Of a DNA stretch of 64,000 bases, positions 17,866-26,786 are shown piece by piece (the first letter of the stretch is position 1; every line of letters begins with the position of its first letter). Under the pieces are notes generated by a model. It did not search any database and was not told the DNA's origin. It was given only the letters and a program-made list of their open reading frames with translations. The stretch is from Pseudomonas silesiensis (GTDB lineage Bacteria; Pseudomonadota; Gammaproteobacteria; Pseudomonadales; Pseudomonadaceae). The stretch covers positions 5,771,703 to 5,835,702 of the forward strand of contig NZ_CP014870.1 in the NCBI RefSeq assembly GCF_001661075.1, read 5' to 3'. The translations under genes and the position numbers were made by a program.

Positions 17866-17896
17866 TTCACATAGGCTTAACAACAGCTTATGTGAA
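17866..17896. promoter_or_regulatory. 31-bp palindrome upstream of dioxygenase
   Basis: TTCACATAGGCT and AGCTTATGTGAA pair at 11 of 12 positions around a 7-base centre, ending 39 bases before the dioxygenase ATG. Its position fits an operator for the divergent LuxR protein. Confidence 0.5.
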
Positions 17897-17935
17897 AATT
17901 CAAATATACGTCATTTTTAGAACTTCGGAGAAGTT

Positions 17936-18838
17936 ATGCCTCTTATCCACCTCCCTGCAAACTGCTCCATTGATGAAGTAATAAACTGTTTAGATTCGGA
18001 TGGGTATTGCATTATCGACAATGCCGTAAGCGATGAAATCGTAGATACAGTTAATGATCAAATCCAGCCGTATCTAGAACGCACACCCGAGGGAGAGAAT
18101 AATGCTGTAGGCAAACTCACGCGTCGCTGCGGTGCCGTTCCTGGAAGATCAACAGCATCTCACGCGATGGTCATGCACCCCACCGTACTCGGCGCAACTA
18201 GGAAATTTTTGTGCAGAAACTCGTCTAACATCCAACTCAATCTCACACAGGTCATTTGCATAGATCCTGGACAGAAAGCGCAGTTTTTGCACCGAGATGA
18301 GGGCGCGTGGGACTGGTATGATCATTTTCCTGTGAACTTCCATATTGAAGTAAGTACAATCTGGGCGATGGACGATTTCACTGAGGAAAATGGCGCCACC
18401 CGGGTTATACCAGGTAGCCACAAGCATAATTTGCTTCCACTTAGTTTCACACAAGCCGACTCGCTTGCTGCCGAGATGAAGAAAGGCTCTGTATTGGTTT
18501 ATACCGGTAAAACTATTCACGGGGGCGGAGAAAACAAATCCAAGGCAAGCCGCCGAGCGCTGAACATTGATTACTGCGTCGGCTGGGTTCGTCAAGAGGA
18601 GAACCAATATCTTTCAATCCCAATAGAGGTTGCTAAGACCTTTCCCGATGACCTTCAGCGATTAATTGGCTACGAAATGGGTGCGGCAAGTATGGGCTAC
18701 GTTAGGGAGTTTGAGGATCCGCGTGTAGCGCTTTATCCTGAAGAACCGTTTGATCAGAAATTTTTTATTGAACTTCTGGAAAAAAGCTCACATTTTTCTA
18801 ACATTGCGAAAAGCGTATATAATTACGTTAAAAAATAA
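17936..18838 (+). CDS. Phytanoyl-CoA dioxygenase (PhyH) family oxygenase
   Basis: The 300-residue protein is an Fe(II)/2-oxoglutarate oxygenase of the PhyH family. H119 and D121 in FLHRDEGAWDW and H195 in TIHGGGENKS form the iron triad, and R206/R207 in SRRALNIDY suits the 2-oxoglutarate anchor. Between them is DFTEENGATRVIPGSHKH, a strong family signature. Such enzymes hydroxylate small molecules and secondary metabolites. A GGAGAAG site precedes the ATG. It has low GC, shared with the LuxR gene and permease. The substrate is unknown; it may act on the compound taken up by the permease. Confidence 0.87.
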   Translation: MPLIHLPANCSIDEVINCLDSDGYCIIDNAVSDEIVDTVNDQIQPYLERTPEGENNAVGKLTRRCGAVPGRSTASHAMVMHPTVLGATRKFLCRNSSNIQLNLTQVICIDPGQKAQFLHRDEGAWDWYDHFPVNFHIEVSTIWAMDDFTEENGATRVIPGSHKHNLLPLSFTQADSLAAEMKKGSVLVYTGKTIHGGGENKSKASRRALNIDYCVGWVRQEENQYLSIPIEVAKTFPDDLQRLIGYEMGAASMGYVREFEDPRVALYPEEPFDQKFFIELLEKSSHFSNIAKSVYNYVKK

Positions 18839-19132
18839 GCAGTCGTTAGTGACGGTAGCGCCGGTTAAATGTGGCATGGCAATAAGCTCGGGGGTATAAG
18901 TCCCCCATTTTAGCTCGACGGTAGCGAGCGCTCGCAGATCCCCTGGAGATGGTTTCAATTCGGGGTATTGATGTGCTGAATTACACTTGGTTTTGGCGAA
19001 GAAATCTCGCGTTTCCGACCTCAATTCACCGAGCTAATGCGCGGGCCATCGGCCTCGACGTGCATGACATGGATGTCGGTGCTTGGTGCAATGTTGTAGC
19101 GTTGGATATTGACCTCTTCATTTTGATGCCAC

Positions 19133-19685
19133 TTGGAAGCGGGTCGGAAGATCATTGTTGAACGGCTGGACGAAGCCGCACTTCCTCTACCGCTTTTCAT
19201 TGGCTGCATCCTTACGCAGCCTTCCCATCGTGTACAAGGCACGGCGGTGTTTCTTACGGCCAGGGCCGAAGCCGTTCCGCATGCGCTGCTGCACAACCGG
19301 CTTCATAACCAGGTTTTGCAGGAGCAAGTGGTGTCGCTCACTCTGATGTCTGAAGACAGCCCTCGTGTCAGTGCTCACCGTCGGTTTGAGGTTGAAACGT
19401 ATGGCGAAGGGTTCTTACGGGTCAGTCTGCACTTTGGCGTTATCGAGGAGTCCGATGTCCCCTTGGCGTTGAGTCTCTGCCCCTTGGCTGAACTGGACTT
19501 CGGTCCGATGCGCACGACCTACTTCCCTCAGTCGAGAAGCGGTGATCCCGACCAAGCGCGTCGGTATGGCCCGCTGGCGAGAAAGCCTGTTCGCCTTTTT
19601 ACTCAAGAACGCCAACAGCGACCTGAAGTACTTCAATTTGCCGTTGAATCAGGTGATAGAACTGGGCACACAGGTCGAAATGTAA
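19133..19685 (+). pseudogene. kup: 3' remnant of potassium transporter gene kup
   Basis: The frame reads [39 protein letters not shown] and FGPMRTTYF, the C-terminal cytoplasmic part of Kup potassium uptake proteins. An extra C in the CCC at 19525-19527 breaks the frame. In the next frame the normal Kup end follows ([15 protein letters not shown] to [10 protein letters not shown], stop at 19683-19685). All membrane segments are missing. It is a truncated, frameshifted piece of a core gene stranded in the island. Confidence 0.85.
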
Positions 19686-20720
19686 GGAACTGACAAGGCC
19701 GCACTGGTGGTCTTGTTTGTACGCAGAGCAAGAGGCATGAAGACCACTGTGATCAGCATCTGTTTCATCAGTTGATCCCGGCCATTATGAATGTCAACTC
19801 CTGGCCCGTTCTCCGCCGGTCGTCACTACGGCGTGTGCTGGTCAGGTCGAATGTAATTCGACTGGTCAGTGACAATGCAAATGGTCAAGTCCATGCAACT
19901 ACGCAGGCTCACATTAAAAACCGACGAACGACCACCTGACCATGGAAAGCCACCGGATTCCAAGGTCTTCTAGCACTACCGATTGGCGCAAGAGTCGCCC
20001 CTAAAATACTGTTGACCGCGAGCAGAACGAGCGCTAAACCAGAACTGTACAAGCGCTGTCCTCGACAGCACCCAGGTAGCCAGAACCTTTGAGGCTACGC
20101 CACATTGTGGTGGTTCACCCCAAGTGCGATTAGCGTTCGGCGGCTCGCACGGTCACAGCCATGTGATGGATGCCACTTCTTCCAGAATGCCCACTGCGGC
20201 AACTCATGTCCCCTCCTGGCTGCTCTGCAGCAACTTATCGACTTGGCCATTTCTTGCGCCAACCTTTTGCCCGTCTCTTTGCCCCCTAAAGAGACGGGCG
20301 CTCGTACGGTTGCTGCAGCCCAACTCGTACAAGGCTTTGCGGCATTCCCCCTCGTGACAATCGGCGTGACAAACACCGAAGTCACCAGCAACAGCGATGC
20401 CGATGACGGTGCCGCAGCCCAAGGAATGGACTGCACCTGACTGACAGTCAGGCATGCCCCGGTCATCGCCTCACTGCCTTCACCCGACTCAGGATCTCGC
20501 CGCACCGGTCTCGTCAGCCAGTGCAGCCTCCACCCGCCCACTTCTTCGGAAGTGCTTAGGAGGCCAGATCATGAGATGCCCAAGCTCTCGGTCGTAAGGA
20601 GCCGTCAGTCCCGCGCTAGCGGACAACCCTCACAGGTCGCAGGGGCCTTGATCCCTGATAACACTCAACAACCGTGGCGGGATGAGTGAGGACGAAGTCG
20701 ATAATCTCAGGAGAATAGCG
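19686..20720. other. About 1 kb without a supported gene
   Basis: At 19840-19905 there are CTGGTCAG/ACTGGTCAGTGACAATGC motifs like IS21-type ends, also seen near 14620. The rest (20095-20540) has only poorly supported overlapping frames. An AGGAGG followed by an 8-codon frame (20571-20597, MRCPSSRS) lies 120 bases before the DUF3987 gene and could be a leader peptide, but this is weak. Confidence 0.45.
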
Positions 20721-22121
20721 ATGCAACTGTGCGAAGCGTTCGAGCCACCACAACCCTTGCTGGAGTACCAGCAGGCACCACTGCCCTACCCGGTCGAAGC
20801 ACTCGGGGATCTGTTGGGTCTTGCGGTCGAACGACTGGCCGAGGTGATCGGCGTGCCCTGCGCCATGGCTGCACAATCGGTGCTGGCCAGCGCTGCCCTG
20901 GTAAGCCAGGGTCATGCCAATGTTCAACTCGACGGTCGAACCTATCCGCTGTCCCTCTACCTACTGACGGTGGCGTCCTCGGGTGATCGCAAAAGTGCAG
21001 TGGATCAGCTCGCACTGAAAGCGGCGCGCGACTGGGAACGACAGCAGTGGGCCCTGTATGCGGAAAAGCTCAAAGCTTATCGCGCAGCCAGCAGCATCAT
21101 GGCCAAACCCACAACCGCAAAGAGACACGCGGCGGCGGAAGGCAGCGAACTATCCGAGCCGGTACCGCCAAGGCTGATCATTGCCGAGCCCACCATTGAG
21201 GCCCTAATCAAAAGTCTGTGCCATGGCTTGCCCAGCATGGGCTTGTTCAATGATGAAGGCGGCCAGTTCTTGGGCAGTAGCACCATGGGCAAAGAGAATC
21301 TGCTCAAGGCAATCACCACCTTGTCGCTGCTGTGGGACGGCAGCCCGATCGACCGGGCCCGCTCCATGGCCGGCGAAAGCCTACGGGCCTATGATCGCCG
21401 CCTCAGCCTGCATCTGATGCTGCAGCCCTACCTGGCCAACCAGCTGCTCAAAGACCCGGTGATCAATGGTCAAGGCATTCTGGGCCGTTGCCTGATCAGT
21501 TGGCCCGAGCGCCTGGCCGGCCAGCGACTCTACAAGGCGATCGACCTGACCCGGGATGCCCGAGTCCAGCGCTACCAACAAAGGATCACGGCCTTGCTGC
21601 AAAAGCCCTGGTCGCTTCACCAGGATGGCTCACTCAATCCAGCAACACTGGAGCTGACTGCCCGGGCCCGTCGTGCCTGGATTGATATTCACGACACCAT
21701 CGAGTGCCAGTCCGGCGAGTTCGGCGAACTGGCCGGCGTCCAGCCGGTCGCGAGCAAGGCCGCGGCGAATGTACTGCGTATCGCGGGCGTGCTGGCCATG
21801 GTTGAAGAGGCCAGTGCGTTGGACGAAGCACACATCCAGCGCGCCTCCACGTTGATGGATTACTACCTGGCCGAGATACAGCGCTTGACCGAACAAGCGC
21901 CGGTCAATAGCCGACGCGAGGAAGCGGATCGGCTGCTGCGCTGGTTGGTGCAGAAAGGCTGGACCCACTTCACCGTCCGCGACGTCAATCGCAATGGTCC
22001 TCGTTTTGCCCGCAAGAGCGCTGACCATACCGCCTCTTTATTGGTCGAGCTGATCACGCATCGCTGGCTGAACAGCCGCGACGGAAAAACGTTCGAGGTC
22101 CGCCATGTTTCGCCTCAATGA
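20721..22121 (+). CDS. DUF3987 (YfjI-like) protein
   Basis: The 466-residue protein starts MQLCEAFEPPQPLLEY directly after AGGAGA, which decides against the longer frame from 20682. It belongs to the DUF3987 group found in prophages and islands. The segment GDRKSAVDQLALKAARDWER stands where a Walker-type loop occurs in related primase-helicase proteins, and IIAEPTIEALIKSL with LFNDEGGQFLGSSTMGK is typical of the family. A replication or mobilisation role has been inferred for relatives but not shown here. It starts a four-gene cluster, overlapping the next gene by 17 bases. Confidence 0.8.
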   Translation: MQLCEAFEPPQPLLEYQQAPLPYPVEALGDLLGLAVERLAEVIGVPCAMAAQSVLASAALVSQGHANVQLDGRTYPLSLYLLTVASSGDRKSAVDQLALKAARDWERQQWALYAEKLKAYRAASSIMAKPTTAKRHAAAEGSELSEPVPPRLIIAEPTIEALIKSLCHGLPSMGLFNDEGGQFLGSSTMGKENLLKAITTLSLLWDGSPIDRARSMAGESLRAYDRRLSLHLMLQPYLANQLLKDPVINGQGILGRCLISWPERLAGQRLYKAIDLTRDARVQRYQQRITALLQKPWSLHQDGSLNPATLELTARARRAWIDIHDTIECQSGEFGELAGVQPVASKAAANVLRIAGVLAMVEEASALDEAHIQRASTLMDYYLAEIQRLTEQAPVNSRREEADRLLRWLVQKGWTHFTVRDVNRNGPRFARKSADHTASLLVELITHRWLNSRDGKTFEVRHVSPQ

Positions 22122-22464
22122 CGCGGTGCGCCGCTACCAGGCACAACATCAATTACAGCCAGAATCGCGGCGTGTCGCCACCGCTGTCGCCACCCTGTCG
22201 CCCCGCGCCAGGCCAGAAACGACGCGGGTTGTCGCCACTGTCGCCGCTGTCGCCACATCACCCCTGGACCCTACCCACATCGCCCGACTGATCGAGCAAT
22301 TGCGTGGGGAAGGAGCACTGCTGCAACACCATGAGAACACCCTCCTGGTCCGCCCGACACATTGGCAGCAGGTGGACAGGCTCAGCCCCCACTGGAAAGC
22401 CCTGCTGCTCTTTCTACAAACAAACGAAAACGGTGATGAAGATGGCTCTGATCGGTCGGCGTGA
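22105..22464 (+). CDS. Small island protein with Val-Ala-Thr repeats
   Basis: The 119-residue protein starts MFRLNDAVRRYQAQHQLQPE, overlapping the DUF3987 gene. Residues 25-52 are repetitive (VATAVATLS, VVATVAAVATSP), encoded by GTCGCC repeats. The C-terminal 60 residues (HIARLIEQLRGEGALLQHHE) look like a winged-helix fold. It overlaps the recombinase gene at its 3' end. I do not recognise its function; position suggests it works with the DUF3987 protein or the recombinase. The repeat tract may instead serve as DNA sites. Confidence 0.6.
   Translation: MFRLNDAVRRYQAQHQLQPESRRVATAVATLSPRARPETTRVVATVAAVATSPLDPTHIARLIEQLRGEGALLQHHENTLLVRPTHWQQVDRLSPHWKALLLFLQTNENGDEDGSDRSA
22174..22262 (+). repeat. 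GTCGCC-rich tract (six or more copies)
   Basis: GTCGCCAC-like units occur in two clusters within the small gene. They keep a codon phase but also resemble iterons. A diverged inverted copy lies at 14430-14520. Confidence 0.5.
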
Positions 22465-23422
22465 GGGTCGCAACTTTGGTTACGGCCGCCAGCTAAGCTA
22501 CGCCGGCCCACAAGCGCTCAAGGATCTGTTTGCCGGCGGCCACTTCGCCACGGTCAAAGCGCATAGCGATCGCTGGCAAGCATTCGTGCGTTGGTGTCGG
22601 TCAGAGGACGGTCCGGGTTACAACGATGCACGCCAGATCGATCGACACACGCTGCACGACTACGCCGCGTATCTGCGCCAGCAGATCCAACAAGGTGAAC
22701 TGGGCATCGCCACCGCGCAGAACCGCCTGAGCAGCGTCAACCGCACCCTCGCTGCGCTGCGCGGTGATCAGGACGTGAGGATCGCCAGTCCGAGCCAGGC
22801 GTTAGGACAGCAGCGCTCGAGCGTACGCACCCGCGCACCGGATGGCCAAGACCACCAACAGGTGCGGCGAGTACTCGAGGCGCTTGGCGAACAGCAACAC
22901 GAGCGGGTGGCCGCGATTGTCCTGTTGGCCCGAACAACCGGTATGCGCTTGCGCGAAGCAATCCTGGCTGACCTGCCACGCTTGCACCGCGAAGCCGAAC
23001 ACTTAGGCCGCATCAACATCCAGGACGGCACCAAAGGCGGCCGTTCAGGGGCATCGGCGCCGCGATGGGTTGTGGCCAATGAAGCGGTGAAAGCGGCCCT
23101 GCAGTTGGCTCGTCAGGCGTCGCCGCCCCATAGCCGCAACTTGCTGGCCCGCGACGAAAGCTATGCCGCGTTCCTGCAACAGACCGTGCTCCCTGCCCGC
23201 GAAACGCTGCATGAACACGGGCTGAAGGGCTTTCATGAACTGCGCGCGGCCTACGCCTGCGAGCGTTATGAGCAGCTCACTGGCCACGCCGCACCGGTCA
23301 ATGGGGGTCACTGCTATCGCATTGACCGCGACCTGGATCAACAGGCGCGGCAACAGATCAGCCTTGAGCTCGGTCATAACCGGATTGATGTGGTTTCGGC
23401 CTACATTGGAGGTCGAGCGTGA
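22436..23422 (+). CDS. Tyrosine recombinase-like integrase domain protein
   Basis: This 328-residue protein (MKMALIGRREGRNFGYGRQL) has a core-binding half (about 25-110) and a catalytic half. R171 in RTTGMRLREA, H267 and R270 in FHELRAAYA, H314 in LELGHNRID and Y323 in SAYIGG make a complete set. It is unlike the P4-type island integrase and is the usual partner of DUF3987 genes in Pseudomonas islands. Alternative starts are 22433 (GTG) and 22442. Its last 130 codons are duplicated at 25154-25456 beyond the nuclease gene, implying that this gene end has served as an insertion or recombination point. Confidence 0.8.
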   Translation: MKMALIGRREGRNFGYGRQLSYAGPQALKDLFAGGHFATVKAHSDRWQAFVRWCRSEDGPGYNDARQIDRHTLHDYAAYLRQQIQQGELGIATAQNRLSSVNRTLAALRGDQDVRIASPSQALGQQRSSVRTRAPDGQDHQQVRRVLEALGEQQHERVAAIVLLARTTGMRLREAILADLPRLHREAEHLGRINIQDGTKGGRSGASAPRWVVANEAVKAALQLARQASPPHSRNLLARDESYAAFLQQTVLPARETLHEHGLKGFHELRAAYACERYEQLTGHAAPVNGGHCYRIDRDLDQQARQQISLELGHNRIDVVSAYIGGRA

Positions 23423-23770
23423 CCAAGCCCTTCGATATGACGCTGTTCCTGAGCGGCGTACTGACCGGCTCAAAGGTCACGCAGCAACGCCACCTACGCC
23501 AAGCCCGAGTCATGCAAGCGGCCATTCAACAACGATGGCAGCGAGACAATCCCTGGACCTGGCAGCTCAAGCATGTGCGCTGGTTTTTCACCCAGCACCT
23601 GAAGGACCATTCCGACGCCACCCGGTATTACTATCGGCTCACCGCCCTATTGGTCTGGAAGCGATTAGGGAATGACCGAGAAATGCTGATCGGCGCTCGA
23701 ATCGTGGGTAGACAGCCTTCCAGGCTCACTAATCGGCCTTTATCTATCTCTGCGAGGAGAAAGGCGGCGA
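23025..23770 (+). repeat. Direct repeat, copy 1 (recombinase 3' end and small gene)
   Basis: This segment begins GACGGCACCAAAGGCGGC and recurs at 25154-25790 in the same orientation, roughly 85-90% identical by eye, with small deletions in the second copy. The two flank the nuclease gene. Confidence 0.85.
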
Positions 23771-23829
23771 CGCTGCTTAACCACGCAAGGTGTGTTGGGC
23801 GGATGCTTCCACTTAACACCCTGCCCTAG
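23419..23829 (+). CDS. Small protein coupled to the recombinase
   Basis: The GTG start overlaps the recombinase stop (GTGA) after GGAGG. The 136-residue product is basic and rich in R, W and Q (WQRDNPWTWQLKHVRWFF), suggestive of nucleic-acid binding. The first 90 codons are duplicated at 25472-25729, where the frame stops after EMLI; the present gene continues for 45 more residues of less typical sequence, so its true end may have been altered. The function is unknown. Tight coupling suggests an accessory factor for the recombinase. Confidence 0.6.
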   Translation: MTKPFDMTLFLSGVLTGSKVTQQRHLRQARVMQAAIQQRWQRDNPWTWQLKHVRWFFTQHLKDHSDATRYYYRLTALLVWKRLGNDREMLIGARIVGRQPSRLTNRPLSISARRKAATLLNHARCVGRMLPLNTLP

Positions 23830-23873
23830 ACCCTATACGCTTTCCAGCTCCCAACTCAACTTACAGAGCCCTC

Positions 23874-25151
23874 ATGTCCCTGGACTCTCTCGTCGACGAA
23901 CTCTACGCCGACCCCAACGTGCAGCGCATGCTCGCGCTGTCCACTCACAGCGAACCACTCCAGATCTGTTACCCCAAGGAAGTCAACGTATCTCGCTTCC
24001 TGGCTTGGCTGCTAGACCCCAGCCAAGGTCACGGGCTGGGTGACCAGGCAATAAAATCTCTGCTGACCCGTGCGGGCGTTTCCGCGCACCAAGCCAATCT
24101 AACGCTCAATGACCGGCGTTTTCTCGCGGCGGCGAATATCCACACCCTGGCGTTTTCGTCGATCATTGTCGTCACAGAAGCAGAGTTGGGACTGCCCGGC
24201 GAAGCCCGATACATCGATGTGCTGGCGGTCGACCCTGCTGCGAAACTTTACGTAGCCATCGAAAACAAGTTTGGCTACCGCGAAGGCAAAGACCAGACTA
24301 AGACCTACTTCAATGCGCTGCGCAAATTGTTCCCGACTTATCGTGGTATCCACCTGTACCTGGATAGCAACGATAGTGAGCCGGAGGACGATCACTGGAT
24401 TTCGATTAACTACACCTGGCTCACGGAATTTCTCGGCCACACCGAACAACTGAGCTGGGTTGCTCCACATGTCAAAGCCACCATGGCTCAGTTCCGCCAA
24501 GCCGTTCAGGAGGAAGACGACGTGGCCGAGGGCAGCGTCCTAGGCAAGCTGGTGACCCATGTGGCAAGCCAGCATGGGAGCTCGCTGGACGCACTGCACA
24601 AAATTCTGACGCCCAACGCGCCCCGGTCCAGGGCCAAAGACCTAGCCGAGCTTGTCAAAGGTATGGCCTCAGGCAACGAGGCCAAGGCGAATATTCGCTT
24701 GTTTCAGCTGTACTGCCGTCGACCAAACATCTGGGACCGTTGCCTGAAGGAACGCAAATTCGCCAGGTTTTACCGCGTGCTGGGTGAGCAGTTCAGCCAC
24801 CTAGTAGCCGACCCCCGCCGAGTAGTCACCTACTTCAGCCTGAAAGAATTTGAGCGGCTGCTGGATCCGGAGCTGGGCACTGCCTGGGCCGCAGCCATTC
24901 GCATACGCCAAGATGGCGAGCATTTCTGTGTCACGACATACGTGTCTCTGAGCTGTGTGAAGACTCAACTTCGCACTCAGCTGCTACACATCGTTAACGC
25001 GGAGCGCACTCGAAACGCCATCCGCCAGGCCCAGCAAGACGACGGCAATCTCACCATACGTCGCGGCATCAGCCTGCCTCCTGTCAAGGCCGCCGAGGAC
25101 GCCGCAGAACAGCTCAAAGCCCTTCGCACTCTGCTCAAGGGCCTCGGCTAA
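23874..25151 (+). CDS. PD-(D/E)XK nuclease family protein
   Basis: The 425-residue protein starts MSLDSLVDELYADPNVQRML. An N-terminal RFLAWLLDPSQGHGLGD block and then D115 (YIDVLAVDP), E130 and K132 (VAIENKF) form the D-ExK catalytic core of the PD-(D/E)XK superfamily (PDDEXK_4 type), followed by GKDQTKTYF. The C-terminal 200 residues are of unknown fold. Such stand-alone nucleases are common in defence islands. The gene sits alone between two direct repeats of recombinase sequence, as if it were cargo. A phage- or plasmid-defence role is plausible, but nothing in the sequence proves it. Confidence 0.8.
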   Translation: MSLDSLVDELYADPNVQRMLALSTHSEPLQICYPKEVNVSRFLAWLLDPSQGHGLGDQAIKSLLTRAGVSAHQANLTLNDRRFLAAANIHTLAFSSIIVVTEAELGLPGEARYIDVLAVDPAAKLYVAIENKFGYREGKDQTKTYFNALRKLFPTYRGIHLYLDSNDSEPEDDHWISINYTWLTEFLGHTEQLSWVAPHVKATMAQFRQAVQEEDDVAEGSVLGKLVTHVASQHGSSLDALHKILTPNAPRSRAKDLAELVKGMASGNEAKANIRLFQLYCRRPNIWDRCLKERKFARFYRVLGEQFSHLVADPRRVVTYFSLKEFERLLDPELGTAWAAAIRIRQDGEHFCVTTYVSLSCVKTQLRTQLLHIVNAERTRNAIRQAQQDDGNLTIRRGISLPPVKAAEDAAEQLKALRTLLKGLG

Positions 25152-25153
25152 GC

Positions 25154-25456
25154 GAGGACGGCACCAAAGGCGGCGCTGCAGTTGGCTCGTCATGCGTCGC
25201 CGACTGGCAGCCGCAACTTGCTGGCCCGAGACGAAGCTACGCCGCGTTCCTGCAACAGACCGTGCTTCCCACCCGCGAAACGCTGCATGAACACGGGCTG
25301 AAGGGCTTTCATGAACTGCGAGCGGCCTACGCCTGCGAGCGTTACGAACAGCTCACTGGCCACGCCGCACCAGTCAATGGTGGCCACTGCGATCGCCTTG
25401 AACTCGGGCATAACCGAATCGATGTGGTGTCGGCCTACATTGGAGGCAGAGCGTGA
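25154..25456 (+). pseudogene. Duplicated 3' end of the recombinase gene
   Basis: Bases here repeat 23025-23422. They encode ETLHEHGLKGFHELRAAYAC and end LELGHNRID, SAYIGGRA with the catalytic H, R and Y kept, but about 50 bases near the start and 30 bases before LELGHN are deleted. There is no 5' half. It is part of the repeat that brackets the nuclease gene. Confidence 0.88.
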
Positions 25457-25729
25457 CTAAGCGCCTTCGATATGGCGCTGTTCCTGAGCGGAGTACTGAC
25501 TGGCTCGAAGGTCATGCAGCAACGACACCTACGCCAAGCCCGAATCATGCAAGCAGCCATTCAACAGCGATGGCAGCGAGACAATCCCTGGACCTGGCAG
25601 CTCAAGCATGTGCGCTGGTTTCTCACTCAGCACCTAAAAGACCACTCCGACGCCACCCGGTATTACTATCGACTCACCGCTCTATTGGTCTGGAAGCGAT
25701 TAGGGAATGACCGAGAAATGCTGATCTAA
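25453..25729 (+). pseudogene. Duplicated, frameshifted copy of the small recombinase-linked gene
   Basis: The copy starts GTGACTAAG like the gene at 23419 but has one extra base near 25462. An internal ATG at 25472 restores the frame (MALFLSGVLTGSKVMQQRHL) for 85 codons to a stop after EMLI. It may mark the original end of this gene. Confidence 0.75.
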
Positions 25730-26786
25730 CGCTCGAGTTGCGGATAGGCAACCCTCTAGACTCGCTTGCCCGCCTTCATCTATCTCAGCGTGGATATTCT
25801 CTTGCGGATGAACCTGCTCGAAAAATACCGCCGCAATGGCGCAAAACAACCCAAAGCGGTTAGTCGTGACGGGCCGATAACGGCCGATTGTGTTGAAAAA
25901 GTCGGCGTCGGTTTCCACCGCAGAAAAGTACGCGCCTGAGATTGAAATCTGTAATTTACGCAGAGGGTTCAGGGCCCATATTTAGCGTAGCAGCGTGCAA
26001 AAAAGGCATTTTCACCGCTCAATGTATGGGTGGCCAGGCGGCTCGACTTTTTCAACACAGTCGGCCAGAAGGACTGTCGGAATAAGCAGCCGTCGACCTG
26101 CATCTGCATGGGCCTCACTTGTGAGATTTATCAGTCAGCAAGATGGCTGCACAGCGCTGCCATATGTTTAGCTCACAGCCATCCGATGGCAAACGAGGTG
26201 CGTTGGCAGAGGCCCACGATGCGGCAGCATGAAGGAAAGCAGTAATGGAGCCTTTATCCCACCGCGCCCCCCCCTGACCGTAGGGAAATGGAGGAGATTT
26301 TTTCCAATGCACGTTCATTAGCGAAATCCCGAGCTAGGGCTTCAACGAGCCATCACGACTTGGGATGGCCAGCCAGCTCAGAACGGCGCAGCAATTGTCG
26401 TGTGCGGTGACAAAGCCTTGCACAGTCAATTGATTGAGGATCTACGTTACGCACAGTGAAGCTGCGACCCATTCTGCGAAGGTCACAAGTGACAGTCGAC
26501 CGTTGCAAAGTTGCGCGCTTCCCTGCAAATTCCGGTAAAGGCATGTTTCAGATAACAATGAGCCAAGATCCAACTAACCAGTGACCAATCCCAGCCCGGG
26601 CGCTGGATACAGCATGATGTGATGGGACCGGCGTGCCCTCAACCTTAATGGTTCATCGGGTTCATGTGCCGAAACAAGGGAAATCGTACAGACATCAACC
26701 AGCAAATTAAGAGATCAGTACGCGCGCCACTATTTCATCGCTGCACTTTTCAATCACAATCACGCATCAAAACCCTGGAGAGCGGT
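25730..26786. other. Intergenic stretch before the DUF2158 gene
   Basis: Apart from the inverted-repeat element I see no supported gene in this kilobase; short frames lack ribosome sites or known motifs. It presumably contains the promoter of the DUF2158/caspase-helicase pair, but no clear promoter stands out. Confidence 0.5.
25882..26066. mobile_element. 185-bp inverted-repeat element (MITE-like)
   Basis: The ends are inverted copies: GGCCGATTGTGTTGAAAAAG at 25882 and CTTTTTCAACACAGTCGGCC ending at 26066, differing at one position over about 22 bases. The interior has no coding frame. The left half recurs at 14737-14830. Size, terminal repeats and lack of a gene suggest a non-autonomous element moved by an IS transposase. 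Confidence 0.65.

Noticed and set aside
20095..20541. 148-codon minus-strand frame in the 1-kb gap before the DUF3987 gene
   Set aside because: Overlaps several equally long frames in other phases, has no convincing ribosome site and no recognisable domain.
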